Positions 24,016 through 32,462 of a stretch of DNA of 64,000 nucleotides are shown piece by piece. Below the pieces are notes generated by a model. It was not told the origin of the DNA, ran no database searches, and saw only the letters and a program-made list of their open reading frames with translations. Position 1 is the stretch's first letter. Each line of letters begins with the position of its first letter. Origin of the DNA: VRUE01 sp963698085 (GTDB taxonomy: Bacteria > Actinomycetota > Thermoleophilia > Solirubrobacterales > 70-9); assembly GCA_963698085.1 (NCBI GenBank), contig OY969122.1:930001-994000 (forward strand). Direction: 5' to 3'. Position numbers and translations under genes: made by a program.

Positions 24016-24504
24016 ATGACCCGTAACGCAAGCATGCCGTCCGGCCGCCGCAAGGCCGCCGGACGGCTGCTCACCTCCTTCCAGGGATCGGCGCGGGCGC
24101 CACTCTTCGTCGCCGTCGCCCTGCCACTCCTAATCGCCCTGGTCGCCTTCGCGGGCGTCAGGGCGGGCGCCCGCAGCGACCCGGCGCCCGCTCCCCAGCC
24201 GGCGATCCGGCTCTCCGGCCACGTCGCCGACCTCTACCCGGGCGCGGCGAAGAGCTTTCGCGTCAGCGTCGCCAACCGAAGCCGGCGCCGCTGGGTCGTC
24301 CGTTTCGTGAAGGCGGTCCCCGGCGCGCCCAACCGCCGCTGTCCGGCGAAGAGCCTGAAGCTGACCCCCTACCGCGGCGCACTCGAGCTGCCGCCGCGCG
24401 CGCGACGCTTGGTCTCGCTGAAGGCCGCGATGCGCCCCGACGTCCCGAACGCCTGCCAAGGAGCGCGCTTCCCGCTGACTTTCCGCGCGCGGGTGAGCGG
24501 TTAG
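24016..24504 (+). CDS. Membrane-anchored or secreted surface protein 2
   Basis: This 162-residue protein has a basic N-terminus, a long hydrophobic segment (APLFVAVALPLLIALVAFAG) and one extracellular domain. Its VADLYPGAAKSFRVSVANRS and NACQGARFPLTF motifs parallel the YPGATGDVLLKVNN and NGCQGATFTIP motifs of the preceding protein, so the two share a domain. It is immediately followed by the third gene (stop 24502-24504, ATG 24505). It could be a membrane-anchored partner of a surface fibre. Confidence 0.6.
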   Translation: MTRNASMPSGRRKAAGRLLTSFQGSARAPLFVAVALPLLIALVAFAGVRAGARSDPAPAPQPAIRLSGHVADLYPGAAKSFRVSVANRSRRRWVVRFVKAVPGAPNRRCPAKSLKLTPYRGALELPPRARRLVSLKAAMRPDVPNACQGARFPLTFRARVSG

Positions 24505-26163
24505 ATGCGGCGCCTGACGCTCACCCTTGCCGCGGCGCTGGCGCTGACCGCTCTGGCCCCAAATGTCGCGCAAGCAAAATGGCAACCCGGCGGCAGCGGC
24601 AGCGGGTACTCCAGGGCCAGCGCGCTGCCGGCGGGCAGCACGCCGACCGCCTCGTCTGCGGTCAGGCAGGTGACGGTGAGCTGGACGGCGAGCGGCGGGG
24701 ACGTTCCCGTCTCCGGCTACGCGGTCAAGCGCTACGCGACCAATGGGGCGCTGCAGTCGATCGGCAGCGGCTGCTCGGGCACGATCTCTAGCCTCAGCTG
24801 CGTCGAGCAAGCCGTCCCGGCGGGTGAATGGCGCTACACCGTCACCCCCTTGAACAACAATTGGCAGGGCACGGAGAGCGCCCAAAGCACGGCCGTCACC
24901 GTCGCCGCGCCAGCGCTCAGCCTGACCCCATCGACGGTGACCAGCCTGCCGGCGACGCTCGGCGGGCAGATCGGCAACTTCCTCGGCGCGCAGACGGTCG
25001 CCTTCCGGCTCGACAACCCGACGACGGGGACCGTGCTCAGCGGTTCGATCACGCCGAGCCCGGTGCCCATGAGTGGGACCGCAAGCGTCTCGGCGACGAT
25101 TCCGGTCGGAACCTCGAACGGTGTCCACACCGTCTACGCAGTCGGCTCGGCCGGCGATACCGTCAGCGCGCAGGTGACTCTCTCGTTGCCAGTCACCAGT
25201 ACGATCGCAACCTCCGCCTGGGACGTCCGCGACGCCTCCGCTGGCTCCGCTGAGGTCAACCAGTCGGACACGAGCGCCTTCGCCGGCGACGGCCGCGCCG
25301 CCGTGAGCGGCAACTTCGCGACCGCCTTCAGCACGTCGCGCTACATCCAGTACGCCTTCGCCAACCCGCTCTCCCCCGGAGAATCGGCTTCCTCGGTCAA
25401 GTTCAACTTCAGCTACGCCGGCACGGCGGCATCCGACACGACCTGCTTCTACTTCGACGTCCGAAAAGCGTCGACCGGCGCCGTGCTCGGAACGCACGGC
25501 AGCGCCGCCAGCCCGGTCGGCTGCACCACCGGAACCGCCCTGAAAGCAACCGAAACGGCGATCCCGGAGGTGACCAGCACTGAAGTCGCCGGCGACCTCC
25601 AGGTCCGGATCTACGTGAGCAGCTCGGCGAACCACCCGGTCAACGTCGACCTGGCGACCGTCTCGGGCACCAGGGCGGGGCAGCTGTTCACGCTCTATGA
25701 GTCGAGCTTCGTCAACGCCGCCACCGGCACCGCGGCGGCGGCCGTCCCCTGGAGCATCTACGCATCAGACAGCGCCTTCTACACGAACGCGACGAACTGG
25801 GCGACGACCTTTGCCATCAGCCGCTACCTGAAACTCTCGTTTCCCGCTTACTTGCCGAGCGTCGCGACGCTCAACTCCGTCACCTTCAAGCACTCCTACA
25901 GCTCGGCGAACAACGGGGCGAACGTCTGTTACTACTTCGAGGTCTACTCGGGGACGACGCTGCTCGGCACCCACGGCACCACCGCAAGCCCGGTCTCGTG
26001 CACGTCCTCGAACGCCGTCTGGCAGACCGACAGCGTCGCCCTGCCGGAGGTGACGACAGTCGCCGCGGCGAACGGCCTCGCCGTCAAGCTGTACGTCAAT
26101 CGCAACAACTCCGGCAAAAGCCGCCACGACCTCGCGCAGCTGCAGCTCACCTACACGAAATGA
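24505..26163 (+). CDS. Secreted surface protein 3 with FN3-like domain
   Basis: The 552-residue protein has a signal peptide (LTLAAALALTALAPNVAQA) and then KWQPGGSGSGYSRA, echoing the post-signal motif of surface protein 1. A fibronectin III-like domain (about 50-125, VSWTASGG...YAVKRYAT) and two homologous beta-rich repeats follow. Both repeats contain CYYFEVYSG- or CFYFDVRKA-like strands and a LGTHG motif (about 235-370 and 390-552). It is probably an adhesin or matrix protein. No sortase signal or membrane anchor is visible at the C-terminus. Confidence 0.65.
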   Translation: MRRLTLTLAAALALTALAPNVAQAKWQPGGSGSGYSRASALPAGSTPTASSAVRQVTVSWTASGGDVPVSGYAVKRYATNGALQSIGSGCSGTISSLSCVEQAVPAGEWRYTVTPLNNNWQGTESAQSTAVTVAAPALSLTPSTVTSLPATLGGQIGNFLGAQTVAFRLDNPTTGTVLSGSITPSPVPMSGTASVSATIPVGTSNGVHTVYAVGSAGDTVSAQVTLSLPVTSTIATSAWDVRDASAGSAEVNQSDTSAFAGDGRAAVSGNFATAFSTSRYIQYAFANPLSPGESASSVKFNFSYAGTAASDTTCFYFDVRKASTGAVLGTHGSAASPVGCTTGTALKATETAIPEVTSTEVAGDLQVRIYVSSSANHPVNVDLATVSGTRAGQLFTLYESSFVNAATGTAAAAVPWSIYASDSAFYTNATNWATTFAISRYLKLSFPAYLPSVATLNSVTFKHSYSSANNGANVCYYFEVYSGTTLLGTHGTTASPVSCTSSNAVWQTDSVALPEVTTVAAANGLAVKLYVNRNNSGKSRHDLAQLQLTYTK

Positions 26164-26232
26164 GCTTGCCGGCTCGATGCCCACGCGGAGCGGCAGGCGT
26201 GTTACCTACAGCGGTTTCGAGCCCTGTTGACT

Positions 26233-26505
26233 CTAGGCGCTGGCCTTGCTCTTGTAGTACTCGGCGTTGATCTCGGCGTATTTGGCCCACTCGGCCGGGA
26301 GCTGATCCTCGGCGAAGCAGGCGTCGACCGGGCAGGCCTCGACGCAGGCATCGCAGTCGATGCACTCGTCGGGGTCGATGTAGAGCATCTCGACCGAGTC
26401 GTAATCGGGCTCGTCCGGGGTCGGGTGGATGCAGTCCACCGGACAGACCTCGACGCACGAGTTGTCCTTGGTCCCTATACACGGCTCGGCGATGACGTAG
26501 GTCAT
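26233..26505 (-). CDS. fdxA: 7Fe ferredoxin, [3Fe-4S][4Fe-4S]
   Basis: This 90-residue ferredoxin has CIGTKDNSCVEVCPVDC in the first half and CIDCDACVEACPVDAC in the second, the Cys spacing of actinobacterial FdxA-type 7Fe ferredoxins. It is a small cytoplasmic electron carrier. GGAGAAAG upstream supports the ATG at 26505; the longer frame to 26628 is a shadow. It is divergent from the SDR gene across about 90 bp. Confidence 0.93.
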   Translation of the reverse strand: MTYVIAEPCIGTKDNSCVEVCPVDCIHPTPDEPDYDSVEMLYIDPDECIDCDACVEACPVDACFAEDQLPAEWAKYAEINAEYYKSKASA

Positions 26506-26596
26506 TCGGAAGCTTTCTCCTGGGTCGACTTTGCGGTGCCCGGCGGGTTCTCGGTCCCTGCCAGAGGCGAGTCCACATTTTAGGGATGATGTCCCG

Positions 26597-27478
26597 ATGC
26601 TGCTGCTGACGGGGGCGACTGGAAGCATCGGTTCACGCCTGCTGCCGCTCTTGCTGGAGCGGGGCGAAGACGTGCGCTGCCTGGTGCGCGAGCCGCGGCG
26701 GCTCGGCCCCTACCGGGTCGACGTGCAGATCGCGCTCGGCGACCTCGGCGAGATGTCCGATCCCTACCTGATGCGCCAGGCGCTGCGCGGCGTCGACACG
26801 GTGATCCACCTGGCGGCGACGATCCGCGACCAGCCGCCGCATCGGATCGAGGAGCTGAATGGCTTGGCAACCGTGCGACTGTTGCGCGCCGCCGAGCGCA
26901 GCCGGGTCGAGCGCTTCGCCTTCTTCAGCGCGCTCGACGCCGCCGCCGCACAGCGCACCCGCTTCTTCCGCGCCAAGTGGCTTGCCGAGCAGGCGATCGC
27001 TTCCTCAGCTCTGCAGACGACCGTCTTCGCGCCCTCGATCGTCTACGACCGCAGCGATCCTTGGGTCACGCTGTTGCGCCGCTTCTCCTTCCTGCCGGTG
27101 ATGCCGGTCTCGGGCGAGGGGGTCGCGCGCTTCCAGCCGATCTGGGCCGCGGACGCCGCCCGCTGCGTGATCGGCGCGCTCGACCGCGATAGCCGCGATC
27201 GCTACGAGCTGGCCGGGCCGGAGACGCTCAGCTACGACGAGATGTCGGATCTGGTCAGCCGCGTCGCCGGTAGGCCGCGGCCGCTCGTCCATTTGCCCCT
27301 CCCCCTCGTCCGCGGCGGTTTGATCGGACTCCGCAACGTCTTCGGCGAGGCCGTGTTCGCTACCTGGGAGGAGGCAGAGCTGATGGAGGTATCGATGACG
27401 AGCGAGCGCGGAACGGCCGACGCCGAGGAGCTGGGCGTCGAGCCGCGAAGGATGGGCGATGTCCTGGCGGAGACCTAA
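26597..27478 (+). CDS. NAD(P)-binding SDR, epimerase/NmrA-like
   Basis: This 293-residue Rossmann protein starts with the dinucleotide-binding motif LLTGATGSIGSRLLPLLL (GxxGxxG) and has the atypical or NmrA-like SDR pattern (VIHLAATIRD, FAPSIVYDRSDPW). It resembles NDUFA9-type or nucleoside-diphosphate-sugar epimerase-like proteins. The YxxxK catalytic pair is not evident, so it may sense NAD(P)H or bind a quinone or sugar. The end overlaps the next gene's start by 20 nt, indicating co-transcription. Confidence 0.75.
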   Translation: MLLLTGATGSIGSRLLPLLLERGEDVRCLVREPRRLGPYRVDVQIALGDLGEMSDPYLMRQALRGVDTVIHLAATIRDQPPHRIEELNGLATVRLLRAAERSRVERFAFFSALDAAAAQRTRFFRAKWLAEQAIASSALQTTVFAPSIVYDRSDPWVTLLRRFSFLPVMPVSGEGVARFQPIWAADAARCVIGALDRDSRDRYELAGPETLSYDEMSDLVSRVAGRPRPLVHLPLPLVRGGLIGLRNVFGEAVFATWEEAELMEVSMTSERGTADAEELGVEPRRMGDVLAET

Positions 27479-28583
27479 GACCGCTTTTGCAGCCATCGCA
27501 GCACTGGCCGCGACGAGCCTGGCCCTGACGACGGCGCCCGCTTTGGCGCTCACCCTCGTCCCCCCGAAGCCCAACGTCTTCTTCGGCGTCAGCGACCGCG
27601 GCTCCACCCAGGAGTTCAACGAATTCACCGAACTGCTCGGCGGCAAGCACCCAGCGCTGCTGGAGACCTTCCACCCCTGGGGCAACAGCCTCAACAAGGC
27701 CTACGAACGCTGGCGCGAAACGGGCACGCGGCCGATCCTGCACATCTCGACGATCGACGACCAGACGCTGGCCGAGCTGATCACGCCGGCGCAGATCGCG
27801 CTGGGCGCCGGCGACGACTACCTGCTGCAGCTCAACGACTTCTTCTTTAAACGCGGCCTGCCCGCCTACATCAGACCGCTGGGAGAGCCAAACCGCTGCC
27901 TCAATGCCTGGTCGGCGGTCAACTGCGACGGCAGCCAGAAAGGCGGCGAATACACGACCGGCTGGTACAAGCAGGCGTTCCGCCGGATCGCGGCGATCGT
28001 GCGCGGCGGCAACAGCCTGGAGGGGGTCAACGCGACCCTGGCGGAAATCGGCCTACCCCCGGTGAACCGAACCAAAGGCCCGCCGCCGACCGAGCTGCCG
28101 GGGGCACCGGTGAGCATCATCTGGAGCCCGCTGCCCGGCGGCTCCCCGCGGGTGAAGGGGAACTTCCCCGGCAACTACTGGCCCGGCTCGCGCTGGGTCG
28201 ACTGGGCCGGCACCGACTTCTACTCGCAGTATCCCGTCTGGAAAGACCTCAACCGCTTCTACGCCGGCAAACAATGGCGGCGCAAGCCGATCGCGATCGC
28301 CGAGTGGGCCGTGTACGGCGAGGACGAACCACGCTTCGCCAAGCAGCTGATCTCCTGGGTGGTGAAACGGCCGCGGGTACGGATGTTCGTCTACTACACC
28401 GGCTTCGGTCCGGGCGAGAACCCCTACGACCCCAAGCTCTACCCACGCACCATGAACACCCTGCGGCTCAAGGTCCGCAGGGCGACCTTCCTCACCGAAG
28501 CCGAATACAACGCCGGCCTGCTGCCACCGCTGCCGCCGAAACCCAAAAAAACCCCCGCCGCCGTCCCAGCCCCGGCCTCCTAG
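27459..28583 (+). CDS. Secreted GH26-like glycoside hydrolase
   Basis: The 374-residue protein has a signal peptide (residues about 1-30, ending ALA) and a TIM-barrel-like catalytic domain. Glu143 in YIRPLGEPN matches the acid/base of clan GH-A family 26, and Glu282 in IAIAEWAVYGE is a plausible nucleophile. Family members cut beta-mannans or related glucans. The C-terminus is a short Pro/Ala/Lys tail. The stop overlaps that of the convergent AbiEi-DUF559 gene and is followed at once by a 49-bp palindrome. Confidence 0.65.
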   Translation: MSWRRPKTAFAAIAALAATSLALTTAPALALTLVPPKPNVFFGVSDRGSTQEFNEFTELLGGKHPALLETFHPWGNSLNKAYERWRETGTRPILHISTIDDQTLAELITPAQIALGAGDDYLLQLNDFFFKRGLPAYIRPLGEPNRCLNAWSAVNCDGSQKGGEYTTGWYKQAFRRIAAIVRGGNSLEGVNATLAEIGLPPVNRTKGPPPTELPGAPVSIIWSPLPGGSPRVKGNFPGNYWPGSRWVDWAGTDFYSQYPVWKDLNRFYAGKQWRRKPIAIAEWAVYGEDEPRFAKQLISWVVKRPRVRMFVYYTGFGPGENPYDPKLYPRTMNTLRLKVRRATFLTEAEYNAGLLPPLPPKPKKTPAAVPAPAS

Positions 28584-29527
28584 CCGCCGACGGGCCGAAA
28601 TGTGGAGCCGGGCTCCACATTTCGGCCCGTCGGCAGAGTGCTTGGCTGGGCAAGTAGGCCGCGAATGGTTTCGGCGAGACGTGAGGGTTCGCGTTCGATC
28701 TGCTCCCAGGTGCAGCGGGAAACGCGCCAGCCCGCAAGCTGCAAGCGCTGCTCGCGCTCCCGGTCGCTCTGAAACGCAGAATCGGTGTCGTGGAAACGGC
28801 GGCTGTCAGCTTCCATGATCAGGCCGGCTTGACGCCAAAGGAAGTCGGGAATCGTGCGATGTCCACCCGCGAAGAGCACGGGGTTGACCTCGGGCTCCGG
28901 GAGCCCAGCACGCTTACACATCTCCAGGAATAGAATCTCCATCTCGCTCCGGGTGCGCTTCGTCTGTGGGTGGATCTGGTCCATCAGCATCCTGAGACGC
29001 GCAACACCACGCCGCCCGCGACTGCGCTTGATCAGCCTCCGCACAGCGTCATGGTTGAGGATCTGCAGCACCTCGGCTTCAGAGATCGCCTTGCGCAGCT
29101 CCCAGATCGGCGCAGCGGCAGCGAAATCCAACAAGGTGCGCGGCACCGTCGTACAGGGAATTCCGTGCAGCACCGTTCGATCCGCAAGAGTCAACGAACC
29201 GTCCCTGTGCGCATCGATCCCCCGCGGAACGCGCCCCCGCCGATTTGGCGCGGTCACATCGATCGACACGAGCCTGTTCTCTCGCAACCCCCACAACGCT
29301 GCAGCCGAGCGATGGGACACCACAGCGTCCGGCCCGCAGGTTAGAGCAGCAGCCATCAAACGCTGATGCTGTGTTGGGCGAAAGTATCCGACCGCATAGA
29401 CGCCGGTATGCAACCGGTGAAGCGTCCCGGCCTCCACGCGCTTCTGTGCCGTACTTCTCTCTATGCCCAACTCCACCAACTGTTCGAGTGAGATCAAGCC
29501 ATGCTGCTCCGCCGCAATCTGAGCCAC
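28580..29527 (-). CDS. AbiEi-like / DUF559 endonuclease-domain protein
   Basis: The frame joins an AbiEi-type antitoxin winged-helix N-terminus (AAEQHGLISLEQLVELGIER then LHRLHTGVYAVG) to a C-terminal DUF559 (Vsr/PD-(D/E)xK-like) nuclease domain. The nuclease domain has DFLWRQAGLIMEADSRRFHD and RLQLAGWRVSRCTWEQIERE. Such fusions are multicopy in many Actinobacteria; the function is unsettled. The frame is open to 29629, but residues upstream translate a palindromic repeat, so the GTG at 29527 is chosen. The last roughly 17 codons (TGRNVEPGSTFRPVGG) are themselves translated from the other palindrome, so repeat insertion reshaped the gene's end. Confidence 0.75.
   Translation of the reverse strand: MAQIAAEQHGLISLEQLVELGIERSTAQKRVEAGTLHRLHTGVYAVGYFRPTQHQRLMAAALTCGPDAVVSHRSAAALWGLRENRLVSIDVTAPNRRGRVPRGIDAHRDGSLTLADRTVLHGIPCTTVPRTLLDFAAAAPIWELRKAISEAEVLQILNHDAVRRLIKRSRGRRGVARLRMLMDQIHPQTKRTRSEMEILFLEMCKRAGLPEPEVNPVLFAGGHRTIPDFLWRQAGLIMEADSRRFHDTDSAFQSDREREQRLQLAGWRVSRCTWEQIEREPSRLAETIRGLLAQPSTLPTGRNVEPGSTFRPVGG
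28586..28634. repeat. 49-bp perfect palindrome, copy 1
   Basis: Two perfect 24-bp arms (28586-28609 and 28611-28634) surround one central base. The right arm recurs exactly at 29579-29602. The palindrome overlaps the 3' end of the DUF559 gene and begins 3 nt after the GH26-like stop, so it may also act as a bidirectional terminator. Confidence 0.95.
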
Positions 29528-29554
29528 GCTCGAATCCCAGGTGGCCGCCGAACC

Positions 29555-29602
29555 CCGACGGGCCGATATGTCCACTCCGGCTCCACATTTCGGCCCGTCG
29601 GC
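29555..29602. repeat. Degenerate copy 2 of the 49-bp palindrome
   Basis: The right arm (29579-29602) is identical to that of copy 1 over 24 bp. The left arm (29555-29578) keeps CGACGGGCCGA and ATGT but has substitutions in its inner part, so it pairs imperfectly. With copy 1 it brackets the AbiEi-DUF559 gene. Confidence 0.9.
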
Positions 29603-29738
29603 GGGCTGTTGGGGCTGCTGGGGCGGCATGGGGCGACGCTGGCAGGCGCCGGCGCGCGGGTGGTGCGCGGACTGCGCCGACTTGGCACAGGCTTTGTGCC
29701 GAGATCGCTCTCCGCTCTGACTTGTCTCTTGCCGAAAC

Positions 29739-29770
29739 GCGAGAGGCCCGGCAGTCGCCGGGCCTCTCGC
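29739..29770. terminator. Terminator hairpin downstream of groEL
   Basis: A perfect 14-bp GC-rich stem (29739-29752 with 29757-29770) with a 4-nt loop lies 46 nt after the groEL stop. The remaining gap, 29528-29816, otherwise holds only the second palindrome copy and featureless GC-rich sequence. Confidence 0.7.
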
Positions 29771-29816
29771 AAAGCCACTCGCCTGTTAGGGCGAGGATAC
29801 GCCTGGGCAGGCGTCG

Positions 29817-31457
29817 CTACATCATCCCGCCCATGTCCGGCATGCCACCGCCGGGCATGCCACCGCCGGCGCCGTCCTTCTCGGGCGGCTCGGCGATGAT
29901 CGCCTCGGTGACAAGGATGTTCTTGGCGATCGAGGCGGCGTTCTGCAACGCCGATCGGGTCACCATCGTCGGATCAATGACGCCGGCTTTGATCAGGTCC
30001 CCGTAGTCGCCGTTGGCCGCGTTGAGGCCTTCGCCTGGCTTCAGGTCGCGGACCTTGTTGACGACGACCGAGCCCTCCAGGCCGGAGTTCTCGGCGATCT
30101 GGCGGACCGGCTCCTCGAGCGCGCGGTGCACGATGCGGGCCCCGGTCTGCTCGTCGGGCTCGTCGAGCTTGTCGGGATCGAGATTCGACTGCGCGTTCAG
30201 CAGCGCGACGCCACCGCCCGGCACGACCCCCTCCTCGAGCGCCGCCCGGGTCGCCTGCAGGGCGTCCTCGACACGGTGCTTTTTCTCCTTCATCTCGGTC
30301 TCGGTGGCGGCGCCAACCTTGACCACCGCGACGCCGCCGGCCAGCTTGGCGAGGCGCTCTTGGAGCTTCTCGCGATCGAAGTCGGAGTCGGTGTTCTCGA
30401 TCTCCTGTTTGATCTGGTTGATCCGGCCTTTGATGTCCTCACCATCGCCGGCACCGTCGATGATCGTCGTCGTGTCCTTGGAGACGACGACGCGACGCGC
30501 CTTACCGAGCTGATCGATCTGGGTGTTCTCCAGTTTGAGGCCCATCTCCTCGGTGATTACCTCGCCGCCGGTGAGGATCGCGATGTCCTCGAGCATCCGC
30601 TTGCGGCGATCCCCGAAGCCCGGTGCCTTGACCGCGACGCCGGTGAAGGTACCGCGCAGCTTGTTGACGACGAGGGTCGCGAGGCACTCGCCCTCGACGT
30701 CCTCGGCGACGATCAGCAGCGGCTTGCCACCCTGCATCACCTGCTCGAGCACCGGCAGGATGTCCCGCACGGAGCCGATTTTCTGGTTGGCGATGAGGAT
30801 GTAGGGGTCCTCCAGCACCGCCTCCATGCGGTCCTGGTCGGTGACCATGTACGGGGAGATGTAGCCCTTGTCGAACTGCATCCCCTCGGTGAACTCCAGC
30901 TCCATGCCGAAGGTCTGGCCCTCCTCGACGTTGACGACGCCGTCTTTGCCGACTTTCTCGATCGCGTCAGCGATCACGTTGCCGATCTCATCATCGGCGG
31001 CGGAGATCGCGGCGACGCGGGCGATCTGCTCCTTGCCGGCGACCTCTTTGGACTGCTTGCCGCGCAGGTTGTCGACCACCTCGTCGACAGCCTTCTCGAT
31101 CCCGCGGCGCAGCGCCAGCGGGTTAGCGCCGGCGGCGACGTTCTTGAGTCCCTGACGGACGATCGTCTGCGCCAGCAGGGTCGCCGTCGTGGTGCCGTCA
31201 CCGGCGACGTCGTTGGTCGCCGTGGCGACCTCGCGGACCAGCTGGGCGCCCTGGTTCTCGAAGACGTCCTCGACCTCGACCTCGCGGGCGATGGTCACGC
31301 CGTCGTTAGTGATCGTCGGCGCGCCGAACTTTTTGTCGAGCACGACGTAGCGGCCTTTCGGGCCGAGGGTCACCTTGACGGCGTCGGCGACTGCATCGAC
31401 GCCGGCCTGCAGGGCCCCGCGTGCCTCCTCCTTGTACTTCAGCTCCTTGTGAGCCAT
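29817..31457 (-). CDS. groEL: Chaperonin GroEL
   Basis: The 546-residue 60-kDa chaperonin subunit has the family's KVTLGPKGR, DGTTTATLLAQ and GGGVALL segments and a C-terminal Gly/Met tail (GGGMPGGGMPDMGGMM). With GroES it encloses unfolded proteins in an ATP-driven cage. AAGGAGGAAGGAAA precedes the ATG. It follows groES by 44 nt in one operon controlled by the CIRCE element upstream of groES. Confidence 0.98.
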   Translation of the reverse strand: MAHKELKYKEEARGALQAGVDAVADAVKVTLGPKGRYVVLDKKFGAPTITNDGVTIAREVEVEDVFENQGAQLVREVATATNDVAGDGTTTATLLAQTIVRQGLKNVAAGANPLALRRGIEKAVDEVVDNLRGKQSKEVAGKEQIARVAAISAADDEIGNVIADAIEKVGKDGVVNVEEGQTFGMELEFTEGMQFDKGYISPYMVTDQDRMEAVLEDPYILIANQKIGSVRDILPVLEQVMQGGKPLLIVAEDVEGECLATLVVNKLRGTFTGVAVKAPGFGDRRKRMLEDIAILTGGEVITEEMGLKLENTQIDQLGKARRVVVSKDTTTIIDGAGDGEDIKGRINQIKQEIENTDSDFDREKLQERLAKLAGGVAVVKVGAATETEMKEKKHRVEDALQATRAALEEGVVPGGGVALLNAQSNLDPDKLDEPDEQTGARIVHRALEEPVRQIAENSGLEGSVVVNKVRDLKPGEGLNAANGDYGDLIKAGVIDPTMVTRSALQNAASIAKNILVTEAIIAEPPEKDGAGGGMPGGGMPDMGGMM

Positions 31458-31501
31458 TGGTTTCCTTCCTCCTTGGTGTCTCTAAGTCTCGTGGGCGGGG
31501 T

Positions 31502-31792
31502 CTAGGCGATCTTGGCGAGCACGTCCGACTCGCGCATCACGAGCAGGTCCTCGCCGTCGACGACTATGTCGTTGCCGCCATATTTGGAGTAGAGGACCTC
31601 GTCCCCCTCCGCGACGTCGAGCGGGATTCGCTTCTCGCCGTCCTCGTCCCATTTGCCATCGCCGACGGCGACGACCTTGCCCTTCTGCGGCTTCTCTTTC
31701 GCCGTGTCGGGGAGGACGATGCCGCTCGCGGTCGTCTCCTCCTCCTCGATTGGCTTGACGATCAGCCGGTCCCCGAGGGGCTTCAGCTTCAT
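31502..31792 (-). CDS. groES: Co-chaperonin GroES
   Basis: The 96-residue 10-kDa chaperonin lid protein begins KLKPLGDRLIVKPIEEEETT and has the mobile loop SGIVLPDTAKEKPQ with the conserved GxVVAVGDG strand. GGAGGT precedes the ATG at 31792. It is the first gene of the groES-groEL operon. Confidence 0.98.
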   Translation of the reverse strand: MKLKPLGDRLIVKPIEEEETTASGIVLPDTAKEKPQKGKVVAVGDGKWDEDGEKRIPLDVAEGDEVLYSKYGGNDIVVDGEDLLVMRESDVLAKIA

Positions 31793-31874
31793 CAGTGGAC
31801 CTCCGTTATCGGTGATTTACTGGTCAAAGTCGTGAAATTTCCCGCCTTAGAGCCGTTTCAGCGGTCTCCGGGCG

Positions 31875-31901
31875 TTGGCACTCTACACAGGTGAGTGCCA
31901 A
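31875..31901. promoter_or_regulatory. CIRCE operator (HrcA-binding)
   Basis: TTGGCACTC-N9-GAGTGCCAA is a perfect 9-bp inverted repeat with the diagnostic 9-nt spacer and matches the CIRCE consensus except for one symmetric base. It lies about 80 bp upstream of groES and implies HrcA-mediated heat-shock repression of groESL. Confidence 0.93.
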
Positions 31902-31955
31902 GGAAGGTAAAGATAACGATCGGCCGAAGTCCGCGCTGACCGAACCGCAGACGCC

Positions 31956-32429
31956 CTATCCGCTGGCAAGCAGCTTGCAGCCGAGCAGCTTGGCGATGCC
32001 GGTGCCGCCGTGGGACATCACCCAGTCGTGGTTCCACTCGAAGGCCGGGCGAGCGAGCGGCGCAAGCAGGTTCATCCAGGGCTTCGTCGTCGCCACGTTC
32101 CACTCGTAGAGCACTGCGGTAACCCCTCCCTGCTCGAAGAGGCGCCAGCGGCCGATCCCGGCCAGCTCGCCGACCGCGTCGGCCTGCAGCAGGTGCGGGC
32201 GCTCGACATGGGTGGTGGTGACCTCGAACTCGACCCGGTAGGGGAGCAGGCTCTTCCAGACCATGCGCGAGACGGCGCCGACCCCACCGCCGTCGCCGCC
32301 GTTGCGTTCTTCGACCTCCTCGACCCCGCGCCACCACTCGGGCCAGCGCTCCTGGTCGTAGATCGCCTTCCAGACCGGCTCGCGCGGGGAGTCCAAGAGC
32401 CAAGTGGTGAGAAAGGCGTAGTTGGCCAT
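31956..32429 (-). CDS. SRPBCC-family (polyketide cyclase-like) protein
   Basis: This 157-residue protein begins ANYAFLTTWLLDSPREPVWK and has ERWPEWWRGVEEVE, the typical START/SRPBCC helix-grip pattern that forms a hydrophobic ligand pocket. The ligand is unknown. The ATG at 32429 gives the family's usual N-terminus; a GTG at 32462 directly after the upstream stop is also in frame. It is downstream of, and co-directional with, the ASCH-like gene. Confidence 0.7.
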   Translation of the reverse strand: MANYAFLTTWLLDSPREPVWKAIYDQERWPEWWRGVEEVEERNGGDGGGVGAVSRMVWKSLLPYRVEFEVTTTHVERPHLLQADAVGELAGIGRWRLFEQGGVTAVLYEWNVATTKPWMNLLAPLARPAFEWNHDWVMSHGGTGIAKLLGCKLLASG

Positions 32430-32462
32430 CGGCGTCGCTAGAGGCGAATTCCAGGCCGCCAC

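Noticed and set aside
23497..26163. Classical SipW/TasA operon
   Set aside because: No signal peptidase gene is adjacent and no clear camelysin signature is visible; the similarity is in layout only.
28586..28634. Simple rho-independent terminator only
   Set aside because: A 24-bp perfect arm repeated at 29579-29602 and translated in the gene is more than a terminator needs, though it may also terminate transcription.
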